DNA of 64,000 bases from Formosa sediminum (GTDB lineage Bacteria; Bacteroidota; Bacteroidia; Flavobacteriales; Flavobacteriaceae). Of this stretch, positions 44,624 through 54,281 are shown one piece after another. Position 1 is the stretch's first letter. The number at the start of each line of letters is the position of its first letter. Location of the stretch: assembly GCF_007197735.1 (NCBI RefSeq), contig NZ_CP041637.1:124001-188000 (forward strand). Direction: 5' to 3'. Below the pieces are notes generated by a model that was not told the DNA's origin, searched no databases, and was given only the letters and a program-made list of their open reading frames with translations. The position numbers and the translations under genes were made by a program.

Positions 44624-44656
44624 AGCCCCGTAAGCCTAGTGTTTACGGGGCTTTTT
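44620..44656. terminator. Strong bidirectional intrinsic terminator
   Basis: AAAAAGCCCCGTAA at 44620-44633 pairs with TTACGGGGCTTTTT at 44643-44656 around a 9-base loop, with T tracts on both strands. On the minus strand it ends the sugar-transporter transcript. On the plus strand it would have been the original ssrA terminator if the 14-kb insertion model is right. Confidence 0.85.
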
Positions 44657-44679
44657 TCATCTTTTGTATTGAAACACTA

Positions 44680-46059
44680 TTACTTTTTCCAAAACCCTTC
44701 AATTTCTTCAAGAGATTTTCCTTTTGTTTCGGGTATGAATTTATAGGTCACAAATACAATTATTAGAATAAAACCTATAAATATATAATAGGGTAAAGAT
44801 CCATTCCAAGGTTCACTTGTATTGGTTTCGCTTCCCATTACTACTGGAAATGACTGAGATACCACATAATTTGCAGCCCATTGTGCTGCCACAGCTACAG
44901 ACATGGCCACACTTCTAATTTTATTCGGAAACATCTCTGCCAATAAAACCCAGACCACTGGACCCATAGACAGTGCAAAAGACGCTATAAATACCAAGAC
45001 TCCTATTAGCGATATTACACCAACATTTTGCTGTTGCAGGGTAATGCTTAACAGTAAAAAACCAACAACCATACCTACTGAACCGATATAAAGTAGTGGT
45101 TTTCTTCCAAATTTATCTACAGTAAACATTGCTACAAAAGTAAACACTAAATTAACAAAGGCTAATAGTATTTGCTGTAACAACACATCTTCTTTTCCGA
45201 ATCCAAGTGCTTTTTCAAAAATATCCGCACCGTAATACAATACAGCATTAATTCCTGTAAATTGCTGTAAAACAGAAAGGATTGTACCTATTGCAATGAT
45301 ACTTAAAATCGCTTTAGAAAAGTAATTTACATTTACTCCATCATTAGCTTCATTTAAAGAGGTCTTAATATCTTTCATTTCTTTTAAAGCAACCTCATCT
45401 CCATTTATTTGTTGCAATACTGCTAGTGCATCTTTATCTCTACCTTTTAAAGCTAACCATCTCGGACTTTTAGGCACAATAAATAATAACACTAAAAACA
45501 GTATACTCGGAATTAACTCTGACCAAAACATGCGGCGCCATCCAAACTCTATATTCTGGGCTAAACTTAAATTATTACCAATAAAATAGGTTGCTAAAAA
45601 CACCACAAAAAAACCAATTACAATTGCCAATTGGTAATATGTAACCATACGCCCCCGAATATTTGAAGGTGCAATTTCTGCTATATACATTGGTGCATTC
45701 ATAGACGCTACTCCAATACCTAAACCTCCTATAATTCTAAAAACAACCAACATACTTACAGTTTGTGGAAATAGCTCTGGCAAACCTGAACCATAGGCTG
45801 AAAGTGTAAAAAATACAGCCGATATAATTAAAGATTTTTTCCGGCCAATCTTAACACTTAAAGGTCCGGCTATAATTGCTCCTACAAAACAACCTAATAG
45901 CGCACTTCCTACAACCCAACCTTTTAAAGCATCGCTTAATTGAAAATATTCTGTTAAATAAAATTGGGCGCCATTAATAACTCCTGTATCATAACCAAAC
46001 AACAAGCCTCCTAAAGCGGAAACTGCTGCGATTAATAATAAAAAAAGACTTTTTTTCAT
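44680..46059 (-). CDS. Sugar/H+ symporter of the MFS sugar-porter family
   Basis: This 459-residue protein has twelve predicted helices. The sugar-porter signatures are present: GGLLFGYDTGVINGA at the N-terminus, KIGRKKSL between helices 2 and 3, ISPSN-like IAPSNIRGRM, the substrate-binding QQFTGINAVLYYG (about 265-277) and PETKGKSLEEIE at the C-terminus. This group (XylE, GalP, AraE) carries monosaccharides into the cytoplasm with protons. It is the last gene of the glycan-utilisation locus, 75 bp after the GH43 gene, and would import the released sugar, probably glucose. Confidence 0.88.
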   Translation of the reverse strand: MKKSLFLLLIAAVSALGGLLFGYDTGVINGAQFYLTEYFQLSDALKGWVVGSALLGCFVGAIIAGPLSVKIGRKKSLIISAVFFTLSAYGSGLPELFPQTVSMLVVFRIIGGLGIGVASMNAPMYIAEIAPSNIRGRMVTYYQLAIVIGFFVVFLATYFIGNNLSLAQNIEFGWRRMFWSELIPSILFLVLLFIVPKSPRWLALKGRDKDALAVLQQINGDEVALKEMKDIKTSLNEANDGVNVNYFSKAILSIIAIGTILSVLQQFTGINAVLYYGADIFEKALGFGKEDVLLQQILLAFVNLVFTFVAMFTVDKFGRKPLLYIGSVGMVVGFLLLSITLQQQNVGVISLIGVLVFIASFALSMGPVVWVLLAEMFPNKIRSVAMSVAVAAQWAANYVVSQSFPVVMGSETNTSEPWNGSLPYYIFIGFILIIVFVTYKFIPETKGKSLEEIEGFWKK

Positions 46060-46134
46060 TGTTTTAGTTTTAGTGTGTTTGTGTGTTTTAATAATGATTT
46101 AGAAACATCTGAAATAATCAAGATATTAGACAAT

Positions 46135-47982
46135 TTATTCAACAAATAAAATCTCACTTTTTACTGAAATTCCATTTTCATTAAATGCTTCTATAGTAAA
46201 ATAATAGGGCGTATCGCGATCTAAACAACGCATAAAATGTTGATTTGTATCGTAAACTTGCCATGATTGATATAATTTATCTTTAGCAATTCCCCAACGA
46301 ATATTGTAACCTTGGGCGTCTTTCACTGCATCCCAAGAGAATTTCACATCCCTGCGATCGTCTTCTCTTTTCACTTTAAATCCTGTAACTTTTTCGGGCT
46401 TATCTCCTACCCCTAACCCAAAGACTCTAAACTCGGACATCGCAAAATTTGCCCCAGGCACTTTAATGTTGTTATAACGCACGTATTTTGCTTTTACAGG
46501 AGCATCTAATACAATGTAGGCATTTGGCGTGTCCTTTACACTGGTACTTCTATCTACAACGGTTTGCCAATTAACACCATCTTGAGATGTTTCAATTGTA
46601 AATTGATGTTTTAAACCTTCGGTACGTGTATAGATTCCCGATTCATGGTCATGAAAATTCAATTGAAAAGCATTAATATTTCCAGGTTTTAGCATTTCAA
46701 TAGTAATCCATTGTTGATCATTATTGGCCTCTGCAACCCAAAATGTTTTAGGGTTCTCATCGGTTAATACTTTAGAGGTTATTTGACCCGCTTTATTTTT
46801 TTCTAAAGGCAATTCCGTAACTTCTACAGCATCATCATTAGACGTAAATTTCTTAATCTGCATTAATGAAGAAGAGACTGTAACCACTCCCTTGTAAGAC
46901 AATAACATCCATCCATTATGTTGTCCTGCCTTTGTTGGGTGGTTAGGACCAAATCGCGGATAATCGCCATATGCGGTATTTGTATACATCAATCCATCGT
47001 CATCAAAATACGTAGGAAACATACACAAACGACGTTCCCATTGCGAATTAGAAGCAAGTGCCATAGTAGCAAAGTGCCAATATTGTCCGTTGGTTTGTTT
47101 AACTGTTATGCCATGTCCTGCACCATTTGTAAATCCGCCAGGTTTAAAACTCATCGGATTATTTTTCATATACGTAAAAGGCCCTAATGGCGAATCTCCT
47201 ATATAAGCTCCGTCAGCATACACATTAAATTGTGTGCCAGGTGCAGCGTATTGTAAATAATATTTTCCGTTGTGTTTGGTCATAGAGGCACCTTCCATAT
47301 AGCCTTCCTTTAAAGTCGGATGGAAATTATTTTCGCCAAAACGTTCCCAGCCGTGTGCGTCTTCGTCGAGATTAAATAATGCTTTACGAACACCAGTTTC
47401 TAAAAAACGATCGTTTTTATTCAACATTTTTACGTGGAGCGGATTCACATTAGAAGATCCCCAATACAAATAGGTTTCTCCATCGTCATCTATAAATAAT
47501 TCTGAATCTTGAATGTCGGTAGATATGGATGCTGTCGGTTCCCATTTTCCACTTTTTGGATCATCTGTATAAAGAATACTTCCGTAACCTGCTGGATTAC
47601 CCGCAAAATACACTAATGAATCCTTATAATTGAAAGCTGTAGGCGCATTACTCCCTTCAAAAAACCATTGCTGTGGCTTAATAAAATTCCAATTAACCAA
47701 ATCGGTAGAATGCCAATAGCCAAAAGAACGCGTAACAAACATATAATACTCGCCTTTAAATTCTATAACCGCTGGATCTGCACCAGAACGGTAAGATATA
47801 TTTTGACTTGAATTATAAACCATATAGGTATAATCTATATCTAATGGATTAATGTACGTTTCAGACGTATTATTTATCTCTGTATTTTCTACTGTATTAG
47901 ATGTATGCTCTGTCTTCTGATCCTTCTCATTATTACAAGAAAAAAATAATGCTATAGAAAAGAAAATAATTAAATTTTTCAT
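46135..47982 (-). CDS. GH43-like glycosidase lipoprotein with F5/8-type and fibronectin-like domains
   Basis: This 615-residue protein has a lipobox at about Cys16 (LFFSC). The N-terminal five-bladed propeller shows the GH43 acids: Asp in RSGADPAVIEF (about 68), Asp in DIQDSELFIDDDG and Glu in YMEGASMTKHNGKYYL. A discoidin-like carbohydrate-binding domain (about 385-520, KTFWVAEANNDQQWITIEM to YVRYNNIKVPG) and a fibronectin III-like domain (about 525-610) follow. GH43 enzymes usually remove arabinose, xylose or galactose. With a GH144/GH3 locus it may trim side groups of the polymer. It is separated from the GH3 gene by 264 bp. Confidence 0.75.
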   Translation of the reverse strand: MKNLIIFFSIALFFSCNNEKDQKTEHTSNTVENTEINNTSETYINPLDIDYTYMVYNSSQNISYRSGADPAVIEFKGEYYMFVTRSFGYWHSTDLVNWNFIKPQQWFFEGSNAPTAFNYKDSLVYFAGNPAGYGSILYTDDPKSGKWEPTASISTDIQDSELFIDDDGETYLYWGSSNVNPLHVKMLNKNDRFLETGVRKALFNLDEDAHGWERFGENNFHPTLKEGYMEGASMTKHNGKYYLQYAAPGTQFNVYADGAYIGDSPLGPFTYMKNNPMSFKPGGFTNGAGHGITVKQTNGQYWHFATMALASNSQWERRLCMFPTYFDDDGLMYTNTAYGDYPRFGPNHPTKAGQHNGWMLLSYKGVVTVSSSLMQIKKFTSNDDAVEVTELPLEKNKAGQITSKVLTDENPKTFWVAEANNDQQWITIEMLKPGNINAFQLNFHDHESGIYTRTEGLKHQFTIETSQDGVNWQTVVDRSTSVKDTPNAYIVLDAPVKAKYVRYNNIKVPGANFAMSEFRVFGLGVGDKPEKVTGFKVKREDDRRDVKFSWDAVKDAQGYNIRWGIAKDKLYQSWQVYDTNQHFMRCLDRDTPYYFTIEAFNENGISVKSEILFVE

Positions 47983-48246
47983 GATATATAATTTAGTATC
48001 ATTTTAGGTAAATTGATTATAAAAAACGTTCAGTACGCTTAATCTTTCAAACGGTTTATATGCACATATTACATTTCTTTTGATATGTTGTTTAAATTCT
48101 ATTCAGACTAGATATTCCTTACTGAATCTTACAAGACTTTATTTCTAGTAATCTAAAAAGTAAAAGCCACACAAATTATTAAGAATATAGGGGATAAAAA
48201 CTTAAAATAAAGTGTGGCATTAAATTGCTATTAGTAAATTAGAGAG

Positions 48247-50589
48247 TTATTTAGTCAATTGAAATGCTTTCATCATTTTAGTATCAGAATTTGTTCCTAC
48301 AAATACTTGAAATTGTCCTGGCTCGGCAACAAAATCTAAATCTGAATTATAGAACTTTAAATCTTCAACAGAAATTTTAAAAGTAATAGTCTGAGTTTCT
48401 CCTTTTTTAATTAACACCTTTTTAAAGCCTTTTAATTCTTTAACAGGTCGTGTTACAGAGCCAACAAGATCTCTTATATATAATTGAACTACTTCTTTTC
48501 CGTCGTAATCTCCAGAATTAGTCACATCTACAGACACATTAATTTCACCATCCATATTTATGGTAGACTTATCTAATTTTAAGTTAGCATAATCAAATGT
48601 GGTATAACTTAAACCATAGCCAAAAGGGTACAAAGGTTCATTACGAACATCGATATAGTTACTTTTAAATTTTTCGAATTTTCCTTCTGAATTTCCAAGC
48701 GGTCTTCCTGTATTTTTATGATTGTAAAATAAAGGAACCTGACCTACATGTCTAGGAAACGTAGCAGTTAATTTCCCTGAAGGATTTACATCTCCAAACA
48801 GCACATCTGAAATTGCTAAACCTGCCTCACTTCCGGGAAACCAAGCATTAAGTATTGCTGGTACGTTTTCATGTTCTTCTACTAAAACTAAAGGCCTTCC
48901 TGTAAAAAGCACCAACACGACAGGCTTACCTGTTTTTAATAATGCATTCAATAAATCTTTTTGCACTTGCGGAATGCCAAGATCTGTTCTGCTGCTACTT
49001 TCTCCGCTTAATTCTGCAGACTCTCCAATAGTAGCCACAATAACATCTGATTTAGCAGCTATCTGAAGCGCCTCGTCTAACAATTGTTTATCTGTACGTC
49101 CATCTCGTGGAATGTCTTTTCCAAACATAGTTGCACGTTGTTCGAGTTCTAAATCGTAATCAATATTGCTACCTTTAGCGTATAAAATTTGGGCTTTATC
49201 ACCCACTACTTCGGTTAAACCATCAAACACAGAATTTGATTTTTCTTGATCTGTCGCCACACTCCAAGTCCCAGCCATATTGGTAGTTGCTTTAGCCAAT
49301 GGGCCAATTAAAGCAATTGTTCCTGATTTTTTTAGCGGAAGTAATTGATTCTCATTTTTCAGTAATACCATAGATTCAGCAGAAACTTTACGAGCAAATG
49401 CTTTATGTTCTGGTGTAAATATTTCTGTTTTTGCACGATTAACGTCACAATATCTATACGGATCATCAAACAACCCTAATTGATATTTTGCTGTTAGTAT
49501 ACGCTTTACAGCTGTATCAATTTCAGCCATGGATACCTTATCATTTTCAAGAGATGTTTTTAATGTCTTCACAAATGCCGCTGGAACCGAAGGCGAATCT
49601 CCTGCCATATCCATATCTACACCGGCTTTTAATGCAAGTTTGGAAACAGCATATTTATCTCCTACTCCATGAGCAATCATTTCATAAATACCTGTATAAT
49701 CAGTAACAACAAAACCATTAAATCCCCAATCGTCTCTAAGTAAATCGGTAAGCAACCACTTATTTCCTGTTGCAGGAATACCGTCTACTTCATTAAACGA
49801 TGCCATAACAGAACCTACACCCGCATCTATAGCTGCTTTGTAAGGTGCTAAATATTCATTATACATTCTAATTCGACTCATGTCTACGGTATTATAATCT
49901 CTACCTGCTTCAACAGCTCCATAGAGAGCAAAATGTTTTACACAAGACATTAATGTGTTATTAGCCGCCAAATCGTCTAACTGATATCCGTTAACCATTG
50001 CTCTAGCAATAGCACTTCCTAAATAAGGATCTTCTCCGTTACCTTCGGAAACACGCCCCCAACGTGGATCTCTAGAAATATCTACCATTGGTGAAAACGT
50101 CCAATTAATACCATCTGCACTTGCCTCTATAGCCGCTACTCGAGCCGTTTTTTCAATCATTTCCATATCCCAAGAACTTGATAAGCCTAAAGGAATTGGA
50201 AAGGTAGTTTTATAACCATGAATAACATCCATTCCAAAAATTAAAGGAATCCCCAATCTACTTTGTTCTACAGCAATTTTCTGAACTTCGTAAATCTTTT
50301 CGGCTGTTTTTATATTAAATAAACCACCTACCAGTCCTTGTTTTATACGTTCACCTACATCGGTACCTTTTGCTGCTCCTGTAGTGATATCTCCAGACGT
50401 TGGTAAATTTAGTTGACCTAATTTTTCTTCAATAGTCATCAATTTTAAAATTGAATCTACTTTATATTCGAAGGGATTCGCTTCCGTTGTTTTAGAAGGC
50501 TTAGCTGTATCGCTTTTAGAATTACAGCTTGCACATGTTATTGCTATAATCAGAATCCCTGTTATTTTTATAAAAAATTGTTTTATCAT
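48247..50589 (-). CDS. GH3 beta-glucosidase (BglX-like) lipoprotein
   Basis: This 780-residue protein has a lipobox ending at Cys22 (ITCASC). The catalytic TIM barrel carries the nucleophile Asp297 in GFVVTDYTGI, with KHF (218-220) and GEDPYLG (186-192) for substrate binding. The second alpha/beta domain has the acid/base region near SGESSSR (about 535-541), and a C-terminal fibronectin III-like domain (about 665-775) is present. It removes glucose from beta-gluco-oligosaccharides in the periplasm. A GH3 enzyme of this layout next to GH144 is known to act on sophoro-oligosaccharides (beta-1,2). It lies 4 bp after the alpha/beta hydrolase gene. Confidence 0.9.
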   Translation of the reverse strand: MIKQFFIKITGILIIAITCASCNSKSDTAKPSKTTEANPFEYKVDSILKLMTIEEKLGQLNLPTSGDITTGAAKGTDVGERIKQGLVGGLFNIKTAEKIYEVQKIAVEQSRLGIPLIFGMDVIHGYKTTFPIPLGLSSSWDMEMIEKTARVAAIEASADGINWTFSPMVDISRDPRWGRVSEGNGEDPYLGSAIARAMVNGYQLDDLAANNTLMSCVKHFALYGAVEAGRDYNTVDMSRIRMYNEYLAPYKAAIDAGVGSVMASFNEVDGIPATGNKWLLTDLLRDDWGFNGFVVTDYTGIYEMIAHGVGDKYAVSKLALKAGVDMDMAGDSPSVPAAFVKTLKTSLENDKVSMAEIDTAVKRILTAKYQLGLFDDPYRYCDVNRAKTEIFTPEHKAFARKVSAESMVLLKNENQLLPLKKSGTIALIGPLAKATTNMAGTWSVATDQEKSNSVFDGLTEVVGDKAQILYAKGSNIDYDLELEQRATMFGKDIPRDGRTDKQLLDEALQIAAKSDVIVATIGESAELSGESSSRTDLGIPQVQKDLLNALLKTGKPVVLVLFTGRPLVLVEEHENVPAILNAWFPGSEAGLAISDVLFGDVNPSGKLTATFPRHVGQVPLFYNHKNTGRPLGNSEGKFEKFKSNYIDVRNEPLYPFGYGLSYTTFDYANLKLDKSTINMDGEINVSVDVTNSGDYDGKEVVQLYIRDLVGSVTRPVKELKGFKKVLIKKGETQTITFKISVEDLKFYNSDLDFVAEPGQFQVFVGTNSDTKMMKAFQLTK

Positions 50590-50593
50590 TATA

Positions 50594-51400
50594 TTATATT
50601 TTATTCGATTTAGAGAAAAGCCATATTAATAATTCCGGTTCTGCAAAAGCAGCATCCCAACTGTTATGATTTGCATAGTCGTATAATGTAAACCTTGGAA
50701 CTCCACCATTTTTAAGAAGTGCAGATACCATATTTACAGACAAATTTGGATCTACCACATCGTCTTTTGCTCCATGAAAAACCCACAATGGGGTGGACTT
50801 AGCGTAGGCCTTGACAGATTCTGGATTTCCACCACCACAAATAGGAATTGCAGCCGCAAACAGATTTGGTTTACGATAGAGTATTTCGAAAGTACCCATG
50901 CCACCCATAGATAAACCCATAACATAAACTTGATTGGTTTTTACGTATGTTTTTTTTACTAAATCATTCATTAAGTCTATAACTAAAGCCATTGCCTTAG
51001 TAGGTGATTCTTTGTATTTGTAAGTAAATGTTATTGGTTTTGTTGAGCGATCTGCTTCTAGTTTTGCCCAATAATCATTTTCGGGACATTGTGGAAAAAT
51101 AACTATTGCAGGAAACGTTTTTCGTATACTTTCCTTTAAAAATAAATCACTCCCATTTGCTAATTGCTTCTTATTATCGTTACCTCGTTCTCCAGCACCA
51201 TGAAGAAATAAAACAACGGGATACGTCTTATTTTTAGAAAAATCTTTAGGTAAAAGCATTCTGTATTGTAGCGTATCTGTATTTACGATATGTGTTTTAC
51301 TTAAAAACAAATCTTCAGTTTTTTTTAAATGCTGTGCATGTGTTAAAAATGGAGTTAACAAAGCAAAACACATTACAACTATAATAGATTTAAGTGTCAT
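50594..51400 (-). CDS. Secreted alpha/beta hydrolase (esterase/phospholipase-like)
   Basis: This 268-residue protein has a signal peptide (1-22, ending HAQ). The alpha/beta hydrolase features are FLHGAGERGN (66-73), which forms the oxyanion region, the nucleophile Ser164 in GLSMGGMG, an Asp in FHGAKDDVVDP and His in YANHNSWDAAF. Similar proteins in glycan-utilisation loci are feruloyl- or acetyl-esterase-like (CE1 type), so it may remove ester groups from the polymer before glycosidases act. It sits between the GH144 and GH3 genes in the same operon. Confidence 0.75.
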   Translation of the reverse strand: MTLKSIIVVMCFALLTPFLTHAQHLKKTEDLFLSKTHIVNTDTLQYRMLLPKDFSKNKTYPVVLFLHGAGERGNDNKKQLANGSDLFLKESIRKTFPAIVIFPQCPENDYWAKLEADRSTKPITFTYKYKESPTKAMALVIDLMNDLVKKTYVKTNQVYVMGLSMGGMGTFEILYRKPNLFAAAIPICGGGNPESVKAYAKSTPLWVFHGAKDDVVDPNLSVNMVSALLKNGGVPRFTLYDYANHNSWDAAFAEPELLIWLFSKSNKI

Positions 51401-51422
51401 ATTTTTTATTTTTTAAACAATA

Positions 51423-52796
51423 TTAATATGTAAATCCTAGAGCTTTTAACCCATTTTGCACATCACTATTTTTCATAAATAAGCGCCATAGCAATCCTGT
51501 TCTATAATTTTCTATCATTACAGGGATTGGACCTTGATCTATGGCTAAATATCGTGGTGTATACCAATTATCTTCAAAACTAAAAGCATCATAAGGGCCA
51601 TATTTACCAACAAGACTGTCATGATTTTTATAAATATTTTTTAAAACATTCATACTTTCATCAGGAGTATATGGAAATGACGATAGTGCTGCAGTTGGGG
51701 AAATTACCCCAACATCGTTTCCGGGCCTGTGTCCTGTATATCCATTTACAGAATAGCTAGAGGTTAATCCCCAAAGGCTATCTCCATATCCTTTATAATT
51801 AAGCGGATTATCGACTGCATATTTATAATGTATTTTAGCCTGATTTAGCGTTAGTGTCCAATAATTTGCATATTGATCTGACAAGTTTCTCGGATCTAAA
51901 CCTAAGTACGAATAATGTGCCCAAAATAAGGGCCCAACCAAATCGGTATCATTATAGAAATAATTTAAAACTAAATCTTCGCCATAGTAAGTTTTAGAAG
52001 AAACGATATCGCCTTGCCTTGCCCAACCTTTTTCATAGACCGATGGACTAATAGGGTGTGTAGGAGACGCGGCTGCAAGTATATACATAATTAAACACTC
52101 ATTATATCCTTGTACAGGCATATTCATATCCCAGCCATAGTCTGGTGACCAATGCCAATACAATACGTCTTCTCCCCCTTTAGTATACCAGTCCCATTCT
52201 ACAGTTTTGTATAACGTATCGATTTTAGAAACCAGTTCTTTCTCTGCTTCGGTATCTCCATCAAAATATTCAGAAACCGTTAATAAGCCTTGAATAAGAA
52301 ATGCGGTTTCTACTAAATCCCCGCCGTTATCTTTTTCACTAAAAGGGTATACTTTTCCTGTTTCACCATTAATCCAGTGTGGCCATGCCCCATGAAAGCG
52401 ATCTGCTTTGTCTAAGAAATTTACTATCTTATCAAATCTTAATAATGCTTCTTCTCTAGATATAATTCCTCTTTCAATACCTACTAAAATAGCCATCAAT
52501 CCAAAACCACTTCCTCCAGTAGTAACTGTATTTTCAGGAGATTCTAAATATGTGTTATCCATATGTATTCTTTCGCGTGCTAAACCTGAATTAGGTTCTG
52601 CACCGCTCCAGAAATAATCGATAGTTTGCTCTTGAATACGATTTAAAAGCACCTCATCTGAAACAGCATCGTCTATTAGCTCAGTATTCTCTGCTGTGTC
52701 TTCTTTATCCTCCTTTTGTGTATTACAGCCAAACAGAAAAAGTGATAGTATGCTTATTAAAACAAATTTACGTGTAAGTAGCATGCTCATTAACAA
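51423..52796 (-). CDS. GH144-like beta-1,2-glucanase lipoprotein (glucoamylase-family)
   Basis: This 457-residue protein has a lipobox ending at Cys24 (LFLFGC) and an (alpha/alpha)6 toroid seen as repeated helix/loop units. Marker blocks are TIDYFWSGAEPNSGLARER, TGGSGFGLMAI, WPHWINGETGKVYPFS, DLVETAFLIQGLL, LYWHWSPDYGW, GYNECLIMYILAAASPTHPI and WGLTSS. These are hallmarks of the 'glucoamylase family' COG5368, which contains the endo-beta-1,2-glucanases of GH144. It would cut beta-1,2-glucan to sophoro-oligosaccharides for the GH3 enzyme. A start four codons later (MLLTRK) is possible. Confidence 0.78.
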   Translation of the reverse strand: MLMSMLLTRKFVLISILSLFLFGCNTQKEDKEDTAENTELIDDAVSDEVLLNRIQEQTIDYFWSGAEPNSGLARERIHMDNTYLESPENTVTTGGSGFGLMAILVGIERGIISREEALLRFDKIVNFLDKADRFHGAWPHWINGETGKVYPFSEKDNGGDLVETAFLIQGLLTVSEYFDGDTEAEKELVSKIDTLYKTVEWDWYTKGGEDVLYWHWSPDYGWDMNMPVQGYNECLIMYILAAASPTHPISPSVYEKGWARQGDIVSSKTYYGEDLVLNYFYNDTDLVGPLFWAHYSYLGLDPRNLSDQYANYWTLTLNQAKIHYKYAVDNPLNYKGYGDSLWGLTSSYSVNGYTGHRPGNDVGVISPTAALSSFPYTPDESMNVLKNIYKNHDSLVGKYGPYDAFSFEDNWYTPRYLAIDQGPIPVMIENYRTGLLWRLFMKNSDVQNGLKALGFTY

Positions 52797-52848
52797 CGTC
52801 TTAAAAGTTAGTCATACCCAGAGGTTGGGCATGACTAAAATATTTATA

Positions 52849-54261
52849 TTATTCCCATCCTGGATTCTGTTCCATTGTTGGAGTTTGCACAATTTGATTA
52901 TATGGAATTGGAAACAATTCGTGTTTTCCAACAATGAATGTTTTACCATCTGCTGCCATGGCTTCTTCTGCCTGACCAGTTCTTACAAGATCAAACCAAC
53001 GATCGTGTTCCATAGCTAATTCTAGATGTCTTTCATTCCAAATCTGTTCAAGTGTTGGATCGGTTATTGACGCTAACCCAACTCTGTTTCTAACCAAATT
53101 TAAAGGCGTAGCTGCATCTGCTCCGATATATTTTGCCGCCTCAGCTTTGATTAATAAAATCTCTGCGTAACGTAGTATTCTTATATTTTTATCGCCATCG
53201 TCTGCACCTGCAGAAGCACTAGAATATGCTTTTTCATTATATCTTGGGTTTTCAACTTCAAAAACTTCACGTCCATCCCATAATGTTTCACCTTCAAAAA
53301 TAATAGTGGCATTCATTCTAACTGTATCGCCTTCTGCTTCAAATGCATTTACAAGGGTCTGAGATGGAATATTATAACCCCAACCCCAACCATCGGTACC
53401 TCTAGCTCCTTGAGTTTGTGAATATTGTTGAACACCATGAGCTACAGACTCACCTCTGGCTTGAACTTCAAAAATAGACTCTATACCATTTTCTGTAGAA
53501 GCTCTCCATAATTCTTCATAATTAGTGTGTAAACCATACTCTCCAGAATTGATAACATTATCGGCCATATCGTATGCTTTTTGCCATTCTTCTTCATACA
53601 AATACACTTTAGCTAATAAAGCCTGCGCTGCACCTTTAGTAACACGACCTAAATCGTCTGAATCGTATTCACTTTTAAGAGGTAATTTTTCTATCGCATT
53701 AAGCAAATCTGTTTCTATATATGCATACACATCATCTACAGGCTGTCTTTCTATTAAATCTACATCTTGAAGCGGAACTGCTCCAAAAGATCTCACCAAC
53801 CAAAAATAATTTAAAGCTCTTAAAAACTCGGCTTCACCAACCAATCTATCCTTATATTCTTGATCTGTCAAGCCATAATCTTCAGCATATTCTATAGCTG
53901 TCGATGCTCTGTTTATAGATTTATACCAATTTTCCCACATGGCTAAAACTGAACCAGCACTACTTGTAAATGTTAAAGCATCTAACACGTCTTTATCTGA
54001 ACCTGTATCTGTAGATGAACTTCCTTTATCTGCGTTGTCTGAAATGATTTCGGTTATACCTAGGTAAGAAAAAGCATAATCCCATTCGGTTAGCATCCCA
54101 TATACCCCATTTACCATTTGTTCTGGGGTTACGGTTTCAGAATCTTCTTGCTCTAAAGCATCTGTACTATCTACATCTAAATAATCTTCGCTACAAGACA
54201 TTGTAACCAAAAGCAATCCAAGAAAAAACAGAACTTGTATATTTTTAATATTAATTTTCAT
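52849..54261 (-). CDS. SusD-family glycan-binding lipoprotein
   Basis: This 470-residue protein has a lipobox ending at Cys23 (LVTMSC), followed by SEDYLDVD. SusD hallmarks are the early GVYGMLTEWDY helix, NRASTAIEYAEDYG, the ALNYFWLVRSFGAVPL block and the C-terminal RNIRILRYAEILLIKAEA and RHLELAMEHDRWFDLVRTG segments. It is a surface lipoprotein that binds the oligosaccharide and closes the SusC channel like a lid. Its gene lies 20 bp after susC on the same strand. Confidence 0.93.
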   Translation of the reverse strand: MKINIKNIQVLFFLGLLLVTMSCSEDYLDVDSTDALEQEDSETVTPEQMVNGVYGMLTEWDYAFSYLGITEIISDNADKGSSSTDTGSDKDVLDALTFTSSAGSVLAMWENWYKSINRASTAIEYAEDYGLTDQEYKDRLVGEAEFLRALNYFWLVRSFGAVPLQDVDLIERQPVDDVYAYIETDLLNAIEKLPLKSEYDSDDLGRVTKGAAQALLAKVYLYEEEWQKAYDMADNVINSGEYGLHTNYEELWRASTENGIESIFEVQARGESVAHGVQQYSQTQGARGTDGWGWGYNIPSQTLVNAFEAEGDTVRMNATIIFEGETLWDGREVFEVENPRYNEKAYSSASAGADDGDKNIRILRYAEILLIKAEAAKYIGADAATPLNLVRNRVGLASITDPTLEQIWNERHLELAMEHDRWFDLVRTGQAEEAMAADGKTFIVGKHELFPIPYNQIVQTPTMEQNPGWE

Positions 54262-54281
54262 GATAATTGTTTTTTAAAGTT

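Noticed and set aside
46918-47187. 89-codon frame antisense to the GH43-like gene
   Set aside because: It is a shadow of the coding strand: the GH43 reading frame is clearly the real one.
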